Both the position numbers and the translations under genes were made by a program. A stretch of 11,762 bases of DNA from Klebsiella pneumoniae (GTDB lineage: Bacteria > Pseudomonadota > Gammaproteobacteria > Ga0077536): positions 1 to 11,762 of the forward strand of contig CAMCBY010000075.1 of NCBI GenBank assembly GCA_945873015.1, written 5' to 3'. This document shows, piece after piece, positions 1 to 6,970 of the stretch. The first letter of the stretch is position 1. The number at the start of each line of letters is the position of its first letter. The notes beneath the pieces were generated by a model. The model made no database searches. It was not told the DNA's origin and was given only the letters and a program-made list of their open reading frames with translations.

Positions 1-972
1 GAAACCGCCTATACCAACCCGCTGTTTGTGACCTTGACCGAAGTGGCCGCAGCGAATGGCGATCAGGCGACCCCGACCACCTTTCTGTCGGTGCAGTCCG
101 ATGAAGCACGCCACATGGCCAATGGCTATGCGACGCTCGCCGCGATCGCGTCCGTGCCGGACAACCTGCCGCGTCTGCAACGCGACTTCGATGCCGCGTT
201 CTGGCGCCAGCACACCTTCCTCGATACGTTCGTATCAGCGGTCTACGATTATTTCCAGGAGAACCGTGGCGGTTCTTATCATGAAGCGTGGAGCGAATGG
301 GTTGGCCAGGATTGGGCCGGCGGTTACATCGAGCGACTCGAACCTTTCGGCGTCAGCTTGCCGCGTGGCTGGGAGGAAGCGAAAGAGCGTGTGAAGTGGG
401 TAGGGCACACCGCGATGATGATGCTGGCCGCGACCTGGCCCATGCAGTTCATCCGTATCGATCCTTTGAACTCGCGCGACTTCGACTGGTTTGAACTCAA
501 GTATCCCGGTTGGTACGACCGCTATGGCAAGTTCTGGGAAAACTATGCCGAGATGAGCGACCCGGCCCACGGTCAGATTCCGATCTCCTTGCTCGGCGGT
601 GTACCAGCGCTGTGCCGCGTGTGCCACATGCCTTGCGTGTTCCCGCGCCCCGACATCTCGACTGTGCGCATCAAGGACTACGGCGGCCGCAAACATGCGT
701 TCTGCTCCGACGGCTGCGAACGTACCTTTGCTTTCGAACCCCATCGTTATGCCCGCAGCCGCACCTGGGACGAACATTTCGATGGTTATTCGATTGCCGA
801 GTACATCGAGAAATGCGGTCTGGTGCGCAACGACGGCAAGACCTTGCTGGCACAACCGCATTTGCGTGCCGACAAACGCTGGACGCTGGATGACATGCGC
901 CGTCAGCAGTTCGGTATTACCGATCCCTTGAAGGACCTGCCCTCCCAGGGCCCGGTGGTGGTGCTGCAATGA
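1..972 (+). CDS. Soluble diiron monooxygenase hydroxylase alpha subunit (5'-truncated)
   Basis: This is the catalytic large subunit of a soluble diiron monooxygenase, which inserts one oxygen atom from O2 into a hydrocarbon. The reading frame is open from base 1, so the gene starts upstream; the 323 visible residues are roughly the last 60% of a family of about 500-550 residues. Fragment residue 1 (Glu, in ETAYTNP) and the DEARH motif at 34-38 are spaced exactly like the iron ligands Glu209, Glu243 and His246 of methane monooxygenase MmoX. Thr5 aligns with MmoX Thr213. The first Glu/ExxH ligand set lies outside the window. The tail has a YHS-like region with clustered cysteines (CRVCHMPC and CSDGC) and the family end motif DGKTLLAQPH. 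It overlaps the beta gene by ATGA. Similarity to MmoX and PrmA is recalled, not computed. The substrate (short alkane or alkene most likely) cannot be read from this fragment. Confidence 0.93.
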   Translation, partial: ETAYTNPLFVTLTEVAAANGDQATPTTFLSVQSDEARHMANGYATLAAIASVPDNLPRLQRDFDAAFWRQHTFLDTFVSAVYDYFQENRGGSYHEAWSEWVGQDWAGGYIERLEPFGVSLPRGWEEAKERVKWVGHTAMMMLAATWPMQFIRIDPLNSRDFDWFELKYPGWYDRYGKFWENYAEMSDPAHGQIPISLLGGVPALCRVCHMPCVFPRPDISTVRIKDYGGRKHAFCSDGCERTFAFEPHRYARSRTWDEHFDGYSIAEYIEKCGLVRNDGKTLLAQPHLRADKRWTLDDMRRQQFGITDPLKDLPSQGPVVVLQ

Positions 973-2045
973 GCGAGGCCACGACTGCCAGCGTGGCGGG
1001 CAAACTCGCGCGCGACTTCACCTTCATCAAACCGGCCGCGCGTCGTCTGACCGAATACGAAGCGCTGACCGTACATCAGCAGCCCGATGCGTGGGGCTTT
1101 GACAAACTCAGTGCCAATCTCGACGACACCGAGTGGTATGTGCTGCGACCCGACGGCCGCACACTGTGGTCCGAGGACTCAACCCTGCTACGTCATCACG
1201 ACTGGTATGCGTTCCGCGATCCTGCTCAGCAATGGCAACGCACCTACGTGCGCCATCAGGAACAGCAGGAAACCTCGATTGCGCGTATGACCGAAGACGC
1301 GGCCCTGGATGGCACCTTGGCCGCGCTGTCGCCGGGCTGGGTCAGGAACATCTTGTGCGGGCATTACCGTGCCTGGTCATTTTTTGAATACGCACTGTTC
1401 CGTTGTCTGGCACCGGCGCAACGTGAGGCCTTGTCCGACACGCTCGGCAATCTGTTGTGTTTCCAGAGTTTCGATCATCTGCGCCACGCACAGGATGTGG
1501 TGGTGTATCTGGTCGAACTCGAAAACGTCAATGTAGCGGTCGATGACGACCTCGGCAAACAACAATGGCTGGAAGCACCTGCCTATCAGCCGGCGCGCAA
1601 ACTTGCCGAAGAGATCATGGCGTGCACCGATTGGGCGGAATTGCTGGTCGGACTGAATCTGGTGGTCGGGCCGCTGTTACAGCAGATGGCGGTGAGCGAT
1701 CTGGTGCGCCGCGGTGCCATGCATAACGAAGACGCGGTCGCGCCGCATATCGTCATGACCGCCGAGCGTGATCGCCGTCGTAATCTGATTGCCAGTCAGG
1801 CTTTCGTGCGCATGATGACGGCCGACGGCAGCGTCCACGCCGCGCACAATCGTGGTGTGATTCAAAGCTGGCTCGACGACTGGAGCACGCGCGCCGATGC
1901 GGCCGCGCGGGCCCTGGCGCCGGTCTATGACGCTGCGCCCCAGCAAGGCTTGAGTTTCGCGGCCTCCTATGACGCCGCGCGCGCGGTGTGTGCCGGGCAT
2001 ATCCGTGAACTGGGCTTCACCAGTACGCTGGACGGGCAGGTATGA
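969..2045 (+). CDS. Soluble diiron monooxygenase hydroxylase beta subunit
   Basis: This 358-residue protein fits the small hydroxylase (beta) subunit of methane, propane, phenol or toluene monooxygenases, which dimerises with alpha to build the cytoplasmic alpha2beta2 hydroxylase core and carries no metal site of its own. The N-terminal part has the family-like stretch RRLTEYEALTVHQQP. The middle has a helical ferritin-like segment with HYRAWSFFEYALFR and the FQSFDHLRHAQD motif, as expected of a beta subunit. The ATG lies inside the alpha stop region (ATGA overlap), fixing the start and suggesting translational coupling. The stop in turn overlaps the next start by ATGA. The length is close to the family norm of about 340-390 residues. 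Position between alpha and the coupling protein supports the call. Confidence 0.92.
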   Translation: MSEATTASVAGKLARDFTFIKPAARRLTEYEALTVHQQPDAWGFDKLSANLDDTEWYVLRPDGRTLWSEDSTLLRHHDWYAFRDPAQQWQRTYVRHQEQQETSIARMTEDAALDGTLAALSPGWVRNILCGHYRAWSFFEYALFRCLAPAQREALSDTLGNLLCFQSFDHLRHAQDVVVYLVELENVNVAVDDDLGKQQWLEAPAYQPARKLAEEIMACTDWAELLVGLNLVVGPLLQQMAVSDLVRRGAMHNEDAVAPHIVMTAERDRRRNLIASQAFVRMMTADGSVHAAHNRGVIQSWLDDWSTRADAAARALAPVYDAAPQQGLSFAASYDAARAVCAGHIRELGFTSTLDGQV

Positions 2046-2356
2046 CCGCCGCGGTTACTGGACGCATCGACGTCTCGTTGGTGCTGATGCAGGGCTCGCC
2101 TGAGGCACAGGCTACGCTCGATGTGCTGGAGCGCGACGATCCGACGCTGGTGATCGCCGACCACGGCACGTTCTGGAAGATAACGTCGCCGGCCGGGCAC
2201 ATCGAGGTCAATCTGAAAGACGTGGCCGAGGAACTCGGCACCGAACTCAGCATGTCGCAGTGGCTGGTGATCCTGTCGACCTATGTCGGGCGTGTGATGA
2301 CTGAGCCGGATAAATTTACCCTGACCAGTGACGTCACGCAGATTCATCGCGAGTAG
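2042..2356 (+). CDS. Monooxygenase coupling/effector protein (MmoB/DmpM family)
   Basis: This 104-residue protein is the small cofactor-less regulatory component that binds the hydroxylase and tunes O2 activation and substrate access. The C-terminal half carries the family pattern: HIEVNLKDVAEELG, then WLVILSTYVGRV, then DKFTLTSDV, which resembles DmpM and MmoB. There is no Cys cluster or nucleotide-binding motif, so it is not an electron-transfer component. The ATG overlaps the beta stop (ATGA). The gene ends 16 bases before the reductase start. Length is at the short end for the family (about 90-140 residues). Function is assigned from these motifs plus operon position. Confidence 0.88.
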   Translation: MTAAVTGRIDVSLVLMQGSPEAQATLDVLERDDPTLVIADHGTFWKITSPAGHIEVNLKDVAEELGTELSMSQWLVILSTYVGRVMTEPDKFTLTSDVTQIHRE

Positions 2357-2372
2357 TAGTCGGTCCTGATTC

Positions 2373-3395
2373 ATGAGTGATGTGGAATATGTCGTCGAGC
2401 TGACGCCCGGCGGCCAGACCTTTATGTGCGGCGCCGACGAGACCATTCTCGACGGCGCGCTGCGGCAGGGCGTGGAACTGCTGTACGGCTGCCGCCATGG
2501 CCGCTGTTCAACGTGCAAGTACCTGGTCGAGGACGGTGTGGTCGACTTGGGGGAAGTGACCGCCTATTCGTTGCCGGACAACGAACAGGATGCCGGTTGG
2601 GCTTTGCTGTGTCGCGCGCGACCCTTGAGTGATGTACTCATACGCGACCATCGTCTGCCCGACGCGCGCGCTTTGCCGGTGTTGACGCCGACCAGCTGCG
2701 AGGCCGAAGTGGCGGGCGTGACCCAGCTCACGCCAGAACTGTGGGAACTGGCGGTCGCACTGCCGGCGCCGCTGACGTTCTACGCCGGGCAATTTGTCGA
2801 ACTCGGTCTCGACAGCGGGCAGGGCCAGGTCTGGCGCAGCTATTCGATGGCGTCGCCGCCGTCTTCGTCGCAGTTGCTCAAGTTCGTCATGAAACGCATC
2901 GAGGGTGGTGCGTTCTCCGGCGGCCTCGATACGATGCAGGCCGGTCAAACCATCTCGGTGCGCGGACCCTTTGGCGCAAGTTATCTGCGTGCCGGCACGC
3001 GCGAGGTGTTGATGTGTGCCATCGGCTCCGGTATCGCGCCCATCATGTCGATGTTGCGCGATGCCAGCGAACGCGGTGATACGCGCAGTTTCACGCTGTT
3101 CTACGGCGCCCGTCGCCCGCTCGACCTGCCGTTTCTGGATGAGTTGCGTGCCGGTTGCGGGCTCAAGCTTGAATTTGTGCCGACCCTGGATGGATTGCAG
3201 GACGGTGATGAATGGGCCGGCGCCAACGGCACGGTCACCCGCGCCGTGCAACACGCGGTGGAGAATGCACGCGAGGTCGATGCCTATCTGTGTGGCGCGC
3301 CGCCGATGTGTGAAACCGTCAGCCGCCTGTTGAGCGCCAAAGGTTTGCCGGCGGAGCAGATGTACTTCGATCGTTTCTTCGCCGCTTCGGCTTGA
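2373..3395 (+). CDS. Monooxygenase reductase: [2Fe-2S] ferredoxin plus FAD/NAD(P)H domains
   Basis: This 340-residue protein passes electrons from NAD(P)H through FAD and a [2Fe-2S] cluster to the hydroxylase. The N-terminal plant-type ferredoxin domain (about 1-95) has cluster ligands Cys40, Cys45, Cys48 and Cys80 (C-x4-C-x2-C ... C). The FAD-binding motif RSYSMASPP is at about 155-163. The NAD(P)-binding part has GSGIAP at 218-223, YGARRP at 244-249 and CGAPPM at 307-312. The C-terminus YFDRFF is typical of ferredoxin-NAD reductases. It is the last gene of the monooxygenase set, 16 bases after the coupling gene, with only a weak ribosome-binding site. All expected cofactor motifs are present, so it should be functional. 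Preference for NADH over NADPH is usual in the family but not read here. Confidence 0.94.
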   Translation: MSDVEYVVELTPGGQTFMCGADETILDGALRQGVELLYGCRHGRCSTCKYLVEDGVVDLGEVTAYSLPDNEQDAGWALLCRARPLSDVLIRDHRLPDARALPVLTPTSCEAEVAGVTQLTPELWELAVALPAPLTFYAGQFVELGLDSGQGQVWRSYSMASPPSSSQLLKFVMKRIEGGAFSGGLDTMQAGQTISVRGPFGASYLRAGTREVLMCAIGSGIAPIMSMLRDASERGDTRSFTLFYGARRPLDLPFLDELRAGCGLKLEFVPTLDGLQDGDEWAGANGTVTRAVQHAVENAREVDAYLCGAPPMCETVSRLLSAKGLPAEQMYFDRFFAASA

Positions 3396-3475
3396 GTGAG
3401 GCGGTCAGTGCGGCGCTGGTGAATCCGGTGTCGCGCGCGCGGCAGACAGGTCATTTTCGCTTATGCTTGGCGCAC

Positions 3476-3513
3476 CGCGTGGCTGCACCGGGCACAGCCC
3501 TGGTCGCCACGCG
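3476..3513 (+). other. Inverted repeat in the gap before the small lipoprotein gene
   Basis: An exact 8-base inverted repeat (CGCGTGGC at 3476-3483, GCCACGCG at 3506-3513) encloses 22 bases that contain an alternative pairing, GGCTG at 3481-3485 with CAGCC at 3495-3499. It could be a structured leader for the lipoprotein gene or the end of the monooxygenase transcript. No T-run follows, so an intrinsic terminator is not clear. A TATGCT at 3462-3467 resembles a -10 box but has no convincing -35 box. Confidence 0.35.
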
Positions 3514-3532
3514 TTCAACACCCGACATAGAC

Positions 3533-3538
3533 AGGAGA
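3533..3538 (+). promoter_or_regulatory. Ribosome-binding site deciding the lipoprotein start
   Basis: AGGAGA lies 5 bases before the ATG at 3544. This favours that start over the in-frame ATG at 3463, which would add 27 residues with no signal-peptide character ahead of an otherwise perfect lipoprotein signal. Confidence 0.7.
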
Positions 3539-3543
3539 CAAGC

Positions 3544-3834
3544 ATGACACGCTCGCGTTTCGGCATGGCATTACTGGTGCTGACCCTGTTGGGTGGATGC
3601 GCGCAGGTGGGCGATGGGCCGCCGCCGACCAATCTCGCTGCCAACCCCGACCGCTTTTCATTTCGTATCGAGGTGGCCGGCACCCTGGCGGGGCAGACCA
3701 CCGACGAGCGCGCGCGCAAAGAGATTGAGTTCTATCGCACCGGTCACGGCTACAACTCCTATGAAATCGTGACCAAGACCCCGGAAGGTTCACCGCCGAG
3801 CCACGTTAAATACGAAGTGCAGTTCGCCCGCTAG
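3544..3834 (+). CDS. Small predicted lipoprotein of unknown function
   Basis: This 96-residue protein begins with a short basic region (MTRSR), a hydrophobic stretch (about 8-16) and a lipobox ending in Cys19 (LGGC), so it is probably lipidated and anchored facing the periplasm. The mature part is short, with many charged residues, ends in VKYEVQFAR, and has no motif or family I recognise. The start is set by the AGGAGA ribosome-binding site. It follows the monooxygenase reductase on the same strand after 148 bases and converges with the anti-sigma gene, 43 bases away. Whether it belongs to the monooxygenase transcript is unclear; the structured gap suggests it may be separate. Confidence 0.72.
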   Translation: MTRSRFGMALLVLTLLGGCAQVGDGPPPTNLAANPDRFSFRIEVAGTLAGQTTDERARKEIEFYRTGHGYNSYEIVTKTPEGSPPSHVKYEVQFAR

Positions 3835-3877
3835 GCGCGGCGACCGCGCGCGCTGCCTGACCGTTCGCGGCGCACGC

Positions 3878-4519
3878 TTACCAACGCAGCAGGCGCGGCC
3901 CGAGCAGCGCGCCGAGCACGGTCGGCACAGCCATGCCGAGCACATACCACACCGCTACGAACGGCGCGGCCATTTCCGGGCAATGCAGGCAATAGACCAG
4001 GGTCGCCATCGCGCCGGACAATAATCCGCTGGCAGCACCCGCCAGCCGCAATCGGATCGGCGCCAATCCCGCCACCGCCCACGAGGTGCCGACAAATATC
4101 GGCAGCGCCAGCAGCGTTATCACCAGCGGACAATCATTCCAGGTGTCACCGAACAACAGATTCGCGCGTTGATCCGGCGCCGCGGCCAGCAATACGAGTG
4201 CACCCAGGGCCCACATCGCGAGTACAGGACTCGCCACCGCTGCCGGTGCGCGACCGAGCAATACCCCCGGGCGCGACAGCCTCGTCGCCGTCACCAGCGC
4301 CGCCAGCGCGAGACTCGCCGCGAACAGTGACTTGACCCAGAACATCGGCTGCTGTGTGGCGGCCAGCAGGTCGGGCCGCACGCCGAGCAGTGTCACCATC
4401 AATACCACCGCCGCAAGACTGCCGGCGCAGATGCCGACCAGCAGGCGGCGTTCAAGTGCGCGCGGCGCAATCGCGACATCGCCATTCGCCAGCATGGTTA
4501 CCAGCTCGTCGGTCTTCAT
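3878..4519 (-). CDS. nrsF: NrsF-family membrane anti-sigma factor (DUF1109)
   Basis: This 213-residue inner-membrane protein matches the NrsF/DUF1109 family, which holds an ECF sigma factor of the SigF type inactive until an oxidant or metal signal. About six hydrophobic segments are visible (roughly 26-46, 60-78, 97-114, 130-150, 158-176 and 184-208) after a short charged N-terminus that begins MKTDELV. Conserved-looking cysteines are Cys130 (NDCP) and the Cys177/Cys180 pair in YCLHCPE. In the Caulobacter homologue, conserved cysteines are reported as needed for signalling, so these are candidate redox sensors. Its ATG overlaps the sigma factor stop (ATGA at 4516-4519), the usual sigma/anti-sigma coupling. 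It is presumably co-transcribed from the SigF-type promoter upstream of the sigma gene. Confidence 0.9.
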   Translation of the reverse strand: MKTDELVTMLANGDVAIAPRALERRLLVGICAGSLAAVVLMVTLLGVRPDLLAATQQPMFWVKSLFAASLALAALVTATRLSRPGVLLGRAPAAVASPVLAMWALGALVLLAAAPDQRANLLFGDTWNDCPLVITLLALPIFVGTSWAVAGLAPIRLRLAGAASGLLSGAMATLVYCLHCPEMAAPFVAVWYVLGMAVPTVLGALLGPRLLRW

Positions 4520-5076
4520 GAACGCGCTCCGAACAATGCGGCCAGCGCCTTCAAACCGCGATGCACACCGACCTTGATGGCCGATTCTGACATGCCGGTC
4601 GCGGCGGCGGCCTCGGCCACCGACAGACCCTGCAGTTTCATGTGAATGATCGGCAGCCGTTGCTGCGGCGGCAGTTGATCGAGATACAGCGCGAGATCGC
4701 GCTGCGCATCACTGGCGTCGAGATCGCTATGGGCGAACAGCGTGTCGTGTTCATCCAGCGGCTCGTGCAGTTGTTCGCGATGCGAACGTCGACGCAGCAT
4801 ATCGATGAGTTTGTATTTGGCGATGGCATGCACCCATGCGGTCAGGGGTTGCGCAGCGTCGTAGGTATGGCGCTGGTTATGCAGCGCCAGCAAGGTGTCC
4901 TGCAGCAGGTCCTCTGCTTCGTCCGGCAGGCCGAGCAGGCGGCGACGGAAATAGGCGCGCAGGTGGGCGGTCATTTCTTTGAGGAAGGCATGGTAAGCAG
5001 GCGTCGAACCGCCCAATCCCTCGAGCAGTAATGCCCGCAGTCGCGTCTCGTTAGCGTCAGACTGTCCATTATCCAT
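4516..5076 (-). CDS. sigF: ECF RNA polymerase sigma factor, SigF type
   Basis: With the ATG at 5076 this is a 186-residue ECF sigma factor. Region 2 (about 35-98) contains DEAEDLLQDTLLALH and the promoter-melting/-10-reading segment TAWVHAIAKYKLIDMLRRR. Region 4 (about 134-182) has LPPQQRLP and the helix-turn-helix LSVAEAAAATGMSESAIKVGVHRG. No extra C-terminal domain is present. It pairs with the overlapping anti-sigma gene and diverges from the cytochrome/molybdoenzyme operon. A GTAACC-N16-CGAA promoter sits directly upstream on its strand, which implies autoregulation. The start is uncertain. A GTG at 5088 would add 4 residues but lies inside the promoter. Even the ATG at 5076 begins only 2 bases after the CGAA box, so transcripts from that promoter may be leaderless or use a later non-ATG start. 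Confidence 0.9.
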   Translation of the reverse strand: MDNGQSDANETRLRALLLEGLGGSTPAYHAFLKEMTAHLRAYFRRRLLGLPDEAEDLLQDTLLALHNQRHTYDAAQPLTAWVHAIAKYKLIDMLRRRSHREQLHEPLDEHDTLFAHSDLDASDAQRDLALYLDQLPPQQRLPIIHMKLQGLSVAEAAAATGMSESAIKVGVHRGLKALAALFGARS

Positions 5077-5078
5077 CT

Positions 5079-5104
5079 TTCGTTGCACAGCAGCCTTTGG
5101 TTAC
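5079..5104 (-). promoter_or_regulatory. SigF-type ECF promoter driving sigF-nrsF
   Basis: On the - strand, GTAACC (5104-5099) and CGAA (5082-5079) are separated by exactly 16 bases. This equals the GTAACC-N16-CGAA consensus known for SigF in Caulobacter. It faces the sigma factor gene and mirrors the copy at 5149-5174, which fits autoregulation. Its -10 box nearly touches the likely start codon, which is odd. Confidence 0.75.
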
Positions 5105-5148
5105 AGGACCGTCACAAAGATGGCCTGACGCGAATTTTGCCTGGGCGT

Positions 5149-5174
5149 GTAACCAATCCCCCTGTCGGCGCGAA
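5149..5174 (+). promoter_or_regulatory. SigF-type ECF promoter driving the cytochrome b / MsrP-like / MrpX operon
   Basis: GTAACC (5149-5154) and CGAA (5171-5174) are separated by exactly 16 bases, again the SigF consensus. A transcript starting about 6-9 bases after CGAA would leave a leader of some 35-40 bases before the ATG at 5218. No similar motif was found in the gaps before the molybdoenzyme or the Met-rich gene, so all three are probably expressed from this site. Confidence 0.8.
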
Positions 5175-5217
5175 CTAGCTGTCAGACCGCCCCTGTCGGG
5201 CGAGCCGGGACCGCATT

Positions 5218-5814
5218 ATGACCGACACCTCCGCCCCTATACACCCACGCTGGCTGCGAGTGATGCATTGGATGAATGCGGTCGCGGTGGTGTTGCTGGT
5301 CATGAGTGGCTGGCGCATCTACAACGCCTCGCCCTTCTTTGGCTTTCGCATCCCGGCCGGGATCACCATCGGCGGCTGGTTGGGTGGTGCACTGCTGTGG
5401 CATTTCGCGGCGATGTGGTTGCTGGCCATCAACGGATTGCTCTATCTGTCAGTCAACCTTTTCAGCGGCCGGTTGCGCCAGAAATTTCTGCCGCTGACAC
5501 CGCGCTTAATCCTGACCGACCTCGCGCGCGCCCTGCGCGGCCAGTTGTCCCATGCCGATCCGCGCCAATACAACGCGGTGCAACGTGCCGCCTATCTGTT
5601 CGTGATGCTGGACGCCGTGCTGCTGGTGGTATCCGGGCTGGTGTTGTGGAAGTCGGTGCAGTTTCCGTTGCTGCGCGAGTTGCTCGGCGGTTATGAAACA
5701 GCGCGACGCGTGCACTTTATTGCAATGGGCGCGATGGTGGCGTTTGTCGCCGTACATCTGGCCATGGTGGCACTGGTGCCGCGTTCATTGCTGACCATGA
5801 TTCGCGGTTCCTGA
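5218..5814 (+). CDS. Cytochrome b561-type di-haem membrane subunit
   Basis: This 198-residue inner-membrane protein resembles the cytochrome b561 / hydrogenase-type b subunit family (Cytochrom_B_N). Four hydrophobic segments are visible. Histidines that could bind two b haems are His17 (RVMHWMN), His62 (LLWHFAAMW), His166 (RRVHFIAM) and His180 (AVHLAMV). Its likely role is to take electrons from the quinone pool or a respiratory donor and deliver them to the periplasmic molybdoenzyme encoded 14 bases downstream. This matches the part played by MsrQ/YedZ for MsrP, although the sequence looks like the b561 family rather than MsrQ. GGGA ends 7 bases before the ATG. It is the first gene after the + strand SigF-type promoter. 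Confidence 0.87.
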   Translation: MTDTSAPIHPRWLRVMHWMNAVAVVLLVMSGWRIYNASPFFGFRIPAGITIGGWLGGALLWHFAAMWLLAINGLLYLSVNLFSGRLRQKFLPLTPRLILTDLARALRGQLSHADPRQYNAVQRAAYLFVMLDAVLLVVSGLVLWKSVQFPLLRELLGGYETARRVHFIAMGAMVAFVAVHLAMVALVPRSLLTMIRGS

Positions 5815-5828
5815 GCGAGGACTCACAC

Positions 5829-6605
<777 letters not shown>

Positions 6606-6665
6606 GCACCACTCAACGGTCGTGGAATATCGGCGGCACGGCCGCTACGCATCTGCAGAAAAAAC

Positions 6666-6670
6666 GAGGA
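6666..6670 (+). promoter_or_regulatory. Ribosome-binding site deciding the mrpX-like start
   Basis: GAGGA lies 8 bases before the ATG at 6679, where a clear signal peptide begins. The same frame is open upstream to 6445 inside the molybdoenzyme gene, but that extension has no signal-peptide character. An ATG at 6671 is out of frame and ends after three codons, at a stop overlapping the real start (ATGA-like). Confidence 0.7.
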
Positions 6671-6678
6671 ATGAACTC

Positions 6679-6906
6679 ATGAAAATATTTAACGCAGCGG
6701 GCCTCATCATCGGCCTCATGGTCGCCGGCGGCAATGTCTATGCCGACGATACGATGGGCAAGGACGCCATGGCCAAAGACGCGATGGCCAAGAGCGAAAT
6801 GAAGAAAGACGAAATGGGCAAGGATGCGATGGGTAAGGGTGAGATGGCCAAAGATGAGATGGCCAAAGATGGCATGGGCATGGCTAAGGACAAAATGAAG
6901 AAATAA
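6679..6906 (+). CDS. mrpX: Periplasmic methionine-rich MXKDX pentapeptide-repeat protein (MrpX type)
   Basis: This 75-residue protein has a signal peptide (MKIFN, hydrophobic 6-18, probable cleavage after VYA at 22). The rest is almost wholly a five-residue repeat of the form M-x-K-D/S/G-x from residue 26 to the end. The mature part of about 53 residues has 11 methionines, placed at 26, 31, 36, 41, 46, 51, 56, 61, 66, 68 and 73, with no Cys and many Lys, Asp and Glu. It fits the MXKDX pentapeptide-repeat family. In Azospira, a methionine-rich periplasmic peptide of the SigF regulon (MrpX) is oxidised by hypochlorite and recycled by the YedY1 reductase. The same neighbours are present here, so a sacrificial oxidant sink is the best reading. 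It lies 73 bases after the molybdoenzyme gene and ends before a strong hairpin. Confidence 0.85.
   Translation: MKIFNAAGLIIGLMVAGGNVYADDTMGKDAMAKDAMAKSEMKKDEMGKDAMGKGEMAKDEMAKDGMGMAKDKMKK
6754..6897 (+). repeat. 15-base tandem repeat coding for MXKDX units
   Basis: Imperfect 15-base units beginning ATGG(C/G)(C/T)AA(A/G) repeat in frame from codon 26 to codon 73. One irregular step occurs near 6874-6882 (an MG pair), where the phase shifts by two codons. Synonymous differences (AAA/AAG, GAC/GAT) show the units are not freshly duplicated. Confidence 0.8.
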
Positions 6907-6922
6907 GCCGCGCGTGGTGCGA

Positions 6923-6956
6923 CCTGAACCCGGCGCCACGCGGCGCCGGGTTCAGG
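6923..6956. terminator. Perfect 15-bp hairpin between convergent genes, likely terminator
   Basis: Arms 6923-6937 and 6942-6956 are exact reverse complements around a 4-base loop (ACGC). The stem is GC-rich and lies 16 bases after the Met-rich gene stop and 14 bases before the end of the convergent CoA-transferase gene. No T-run follows on either strand, so it may act bidirectionally with help or mainly protect the mRNA 3' ends. Confidence 0.6.
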
Positions 6957-6970
6957 CGACCGAGCGACGT

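Noticed and set aside
2508..3254. A 248-codon open frame on the - strand opposite the reductase gene
   Set aside because: Shadow of the reductase frame, which carries all cofactor motifs; no recognisable domain on the - strand.
3441..3467. CAGACA and TATGCT as a sigma-70 promoter before the small lipoprotein gene
   Set aside because: The gap between the boxes is 15 bases, below the usual 16-18, and each matches the consensus only partly.
4484..4501. TTCG ... GGTTAC on the + strand inside nrsF as a reverse SigF promoter
   Set aside because: The spacing is only about 7 bases instead of 16 and it lies inside coding sequence.
5097..5696. A 199-codon + strand frame overlapping the cytochrome b gene in another frame
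   Set aside because: It covers both the promoter region and a convincing membrane protein gene, and its translation has no membrane or domain features.
6754..6897. CRISPR-like or mobile repeat array
   Set aside because: The 15-base periodicity is in frame, has no spacers and is explained by the MXKDX protein repeat.
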